This document shows positions 5,907 to 7,243 of a stretch of DNA of 7,243 nt, in pieces. The notes under the pieces are model-generated. The model was not told the origin of the DNA. It did not search any database and saw nothing but the letters and a program-made list of their open reading frames with translations. The stretch is from the NCBI GenBank assembly GCA_045638565.1, contig JAZUBN010000118.1:1-7243 (forward strand), given 5' to 3'. Positions within the stretch are counted from its first letter, which is position 1, and each line of letters opens with the position of its first letter. Position numbers and translations under genes: made by a program. The stretch is from SIG471 sp045638565 (GTDB lineage Bacteria > Bacillota > Clostridia > Oscillospirales > Butyricicoccaceae).

Positions 5907-6851
5907 TTACTTATCGAGAAGCGCAACAACCTTCTTGACTGCCTTTTCCATATATTCGCCCTGAACTCTTTCAACGAGACCGTTATCCACAGCCTGTGCA
6001 ATGCTTGGGTCGATAGGCATCTTTGCAAGAACTTCAACACCGTGCTGAGCTGCGATTTCTTCGATATGGCTTTCGCCGAAAATCTTGATCTGCTTCTTGC
6101 AGTCAGGACATTCAACATAGCTCATATTTTCAACGATACCGATTACAGGGATGTTCATAAGCTTTGCCATCTTGAGAGCCTTTTCAACGATCATGGAAAC
6201 CAGCTCCTGAGGAGATGTTACAACGATGATGCCGTCAACCTTGAGGGACTGGAAAACTGTGAGCGGAACGTCACCTGTTCCAGGAGGCATATCGATGAAC
6301 ATAAAGTCTACGTCCTTCCAGATAACGTCTGTCCAGAACTGCTTTACAGCGCCTGCGATAACAGGACCGCGCCATACAACAGGATCGGATGGATCATCGA
6401 TGAGGAGGTTGAGAGACATAACCTGTGTGCCGTAACGGGAAACAACAGGCATAAGACCGTCTGCTGTGCCGTATGCTCTTTCGTTGAGGCCGAAAGCCTT
6501 TGGAATGGATGGACCTGTGATATCGGCATCAAGAATAGCCGACTGATAGCCCATACGCTGTGTAAGTGTAGCCATAAGGGATGTAACAAGGCTCTTGCCT
6601 ACGCCGCCCTTACCGGAAACGATACCGATTACCTTTTTGATGCTGGAAAGCTTGTGTGGTTCTGTGATGAAGCTTGCCTTATCGCACTTGGATGAACAAT
6701 TGGAGCAGTCATGATTACAGCCGGAGGACTGTTCCTGCTGAGCGCTGCCGCACTTGGAAGAGCAATTTGCACAGTCATGGTTGCAGCCGGAGGACTGCTG
6801 ACTTGGGCACTTGGAAGCGCAGTTTGCGCAGTCGTGATTACATTCTGCCAT
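5907..6851 (-). CDS. mrp: Mrp/NBP35-family P-loop Fe-S cluster carrier ATPase with triple N-terminal Cys4 module
   Basis: This is a 314-residue cytoplasmic ParA/MinD-superfamily ATPase that carries or inserts Fe-S clusters (Mrp/ApbC family). The deviant Walker A is SGKGGVGKS (79-87), LDADITGPSIP lies at 107-117 and the Walker B region FIDMPPGTGD at 185-194. The bridging Cys pair CPDC (C248, C251) follows ENMSYVE, as in cluster-binding Mrp proteins. Residues 4-56 hold three copies of C-N-H-D-C-[AS]-N-C-[AS]-S-K-C (C4-C15, C23-C34, C45-C56), joined by Gln/Ser/Gly linkers: 12 extra cysteines. As I recall, clostridial Mrp proteins usually have one such motif. ATG 6851 is chosen because AAGGAG (6860-6865) is 8 nt upstream and the motif begins at residue 4; the in-frame start at 6878 has no such support. 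Its promoter is strong and its own terminator follows. Extra Fe-S or Zn binding by the N-terminus is inference. Confidence 0.95.
   Translation of the reverse strand: MAECNHDCANCASKCPSQQSSGCNHDCANCSSKCGSAQQEQSSGCNHDCSNCSSKCDKASFITEPHKLSSIKKVIGIVSGKGGVGKSLVTSLMATLTQRMGYQSAILDADITGPSIPKAFGLNERAYGTADGLMPVVSRYGTQVMSLNLLIDDPSDPVVWRGPVIAGAVKQFWTDVIWKDVDFMFIDMPPGTGDVPLTVFQSLKVDGIIVVTSPQELVSMIVEKALKMAKLMNIPVIGIVENMSYVECPDCKKQIKIFGESHIEEIAAQHGVEVLAKMPIDPSIAQAVDNGLVERVQGEYMEKAVKKVVALLDK
6684..6842 (-). repeat. Three in-frame 36-nt coding repeats (Cys4 modules of Mrp)
   Basis: Units lie at 6807-6842, 6750-6785 and 6684-6719. Pairs differ at 6-7 of 36 bases. All differences are synonymous third-position changes except the codons that swap Ala and Ser. 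Units 2 and 3 are also preceded by the same 12 nt (CAGTCCTCCGGC, coding QSSG). The pattern indicates an older tandem duplication kept under protein-level selection. Confidence 0.9.
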
Positions 6852-6859
6852 GTGATTTT

Positions 6860-6865
6860 CTCCTT
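6860..6865 (-). promoter_or_regulatory. Ribosome binding site fixing the mrp start
   Basis: AAGGAG in the minus sense lies 8 nt before the ATG at 6851. It rules in the start that places the first Cys4 module at residue 4. Confidence 0.8.
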
Positions 6866-6894
6866 TATATGTTAACATTTTATAGATTAAATAA

Positions 6895-6919
6895 GTGTAT
6901 GAGTATAATGCCCATACAC
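6895..6919. promoter_or_regulatory. Dyad at the mrp transcription start (operator or 5' hairpin)
   Basis: Perfect 7-bp arms, GTGTATG (6895-6901) and CATACAC (6913-6919), are separated by 11 nt. The element starts 5 bp downstream of the -10 box, at the expected start point near 6918. It could be a repressor site or form a hairpin at the extreme 5' end of the mRNA. No regulator is encoded nearby in the window. Confidence 0.35.
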
Positions 6920-6924
6920 ATATT

Positions 6925-6952
6925 ATTATATACCTTATAGAAATATTGTCAA
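6925..6952 (-). promoter_or_regulatory. Strong sigma-A-type mrp promoter
   Basis: In the minus sense a perfect TTGACA (6952-6947) and a perfect TATAAT (6930-6925) are separated by 16 nt. This gives a leader of about 67 nt to the ATG at 6851. The -35 box lies only 12 nt beyond the stop of the upstream ABC ATPase gene, with no terminator between. Confidence 0.85.
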
Positions 6953-6964
6953 GGGGTGGTGATG

Positions 6965-7243
6965 TTATTCAATAATCAGATTTCCGTCTATCATACGGCT
7001 TGTAACGCCGAAGATTTTATCCACAAGTCCTGTTTCCGCCATTGTTTTGCCGCTGCCTGCATAGACGATTTTCCCCTCGTCCATCAGCACAACATTGTCC
7101 GAATATTTCACAGCCTGTGGAATATCATGATGCACCATAATGACAGTCTTGCCCAATTTGGCAATGTTTTTCGCCATCTGCATGACTTCCAATTGCTGTG
7201 AAATGTCAAGATATGTGGCAGGCTCATCGAGAAGCACAACAGG
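6965..7243 (-). CDS. ABC transporter ATP-binding protein, FepC/BtuD-type (C-terminal fragment)
   Basis: The last 92 residues of an ABC ATPase run in from the right edge; the start, Walker A and signature motif lie outside the window. Visible parts, in order, are Walker B PVVLLDEP at the edge, D-loop ATYLDIS, the segment QQLEVMQMAKNIAKLGKT, the H-switch VIMVHHD, then SDNVVLMDEGKIVYAGSG. The combination LLDEPxTYLDISxQLEV and a histidine-containing HHDIPQAVKYSD is typical of ATPases for iron-siderophore, heme or cobalamin importers (FecE/FepC/BtuD group). The apparent GTG start at 7237 is not real, because the frame continues to 7243 through Walker B. The partner permease and binding protein are probably further right. 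It lies upstream of mrp in the same direction with no terminator, so read-through into mrp is possible. Confidence 0.9.
   Translation of the reverse strand, partial: PVVLLDEPATYLDISQQLEVMQMAKNIAKLGKTVIMVHHDIPQAVKYSDNVVLMDEGKIVYAGSGKTMAETGLVDKIFGVTSRMIDGNLIIE

Noticed and set aside
6042..6695. Plus-strand open frame of 217 codons
   Set aside because: Antisense to mrp, whose Walker and CPDC motifs settle the coding strand.
6684..6842. Three spaced repeats as a possible mini-CRISPR
   Set aside because: The repeats are in-frame inside mrp, differ mainly at third codon positions, and have linkers of only 21 and 30 nt that code for Gln/Ser/Gly-type residues.

Overview
The window reads as chromosomal DNA from a Gram-positive anaerobe of the Clostridia, probably a gut Oscillospiraceae/Ruminococcus-type lineage. 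This rests on AGGAGG-type ribosome sites, sigma-A-like promoters, a lipoprotein transporter component, a clostridial-type Mrp with an N-terminal cysteine motif, a short Pit transporter paired with a DUF47 protein, and an intergenic cluster of dispersed-repeat-like modules. The species cannot be fixed from the sequence alone.

Layout: one plus-strand gene, cut by the left edge (1-816), encodes the C-terminal part of a U32-peptidase-like TIM-barrel protein with a cysteine cluster. It converges on the minus-strand block and shares a palindromic bidirectional terminator (821-844) with a peptide-type ABC solute-binding lipoprotein (863-2461). That gene has its own promoter and an 8-bp dyad placed like an operator. 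Next on the minus strand come an AT-rich, membrane-anchored protein of unknown function (2576-3085), a 139-bp intergenic mosaic of repeat-like modules (3098-3236), and a two-domain TM1586-type nitroreductase (3237-3980). These are followed by a translationally coupled phosphate unit, pit plus DUF47 (5751-4070), the P-loop Fe-S carrier ATPase Mrp (6851-5907), and the C-terminal end of a FepC/BtuD-type ABC ATPase cut by the right edge (6965-7243).

Most minus-strand genes form separate transcription units, with a rho-independent terminator followed at once by the next promoter. The exceptions are pit-DUF47, a real operon, and possibly nitroreductase plus the hypothetical gene. The mrp promoter starts 12 nt after the stop of the ABC ATPase gene with no terminator between, so both independent transcription and read-through are possible.

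The content is mostly ordinary housekeeping and transport. I see no defence island, prophage, CRISPR array or clearly new multi-gene system. The points most worth a second look are a triplicated 12-residue Cys4 module at the N-terminus of Mrp, whose copies differ almost only by synonymous changes and Ala/Ser swaps; operator-like dyads at the start points of the solute-binding-protein and mrp promoters; and the intergenic repeat mosaic.
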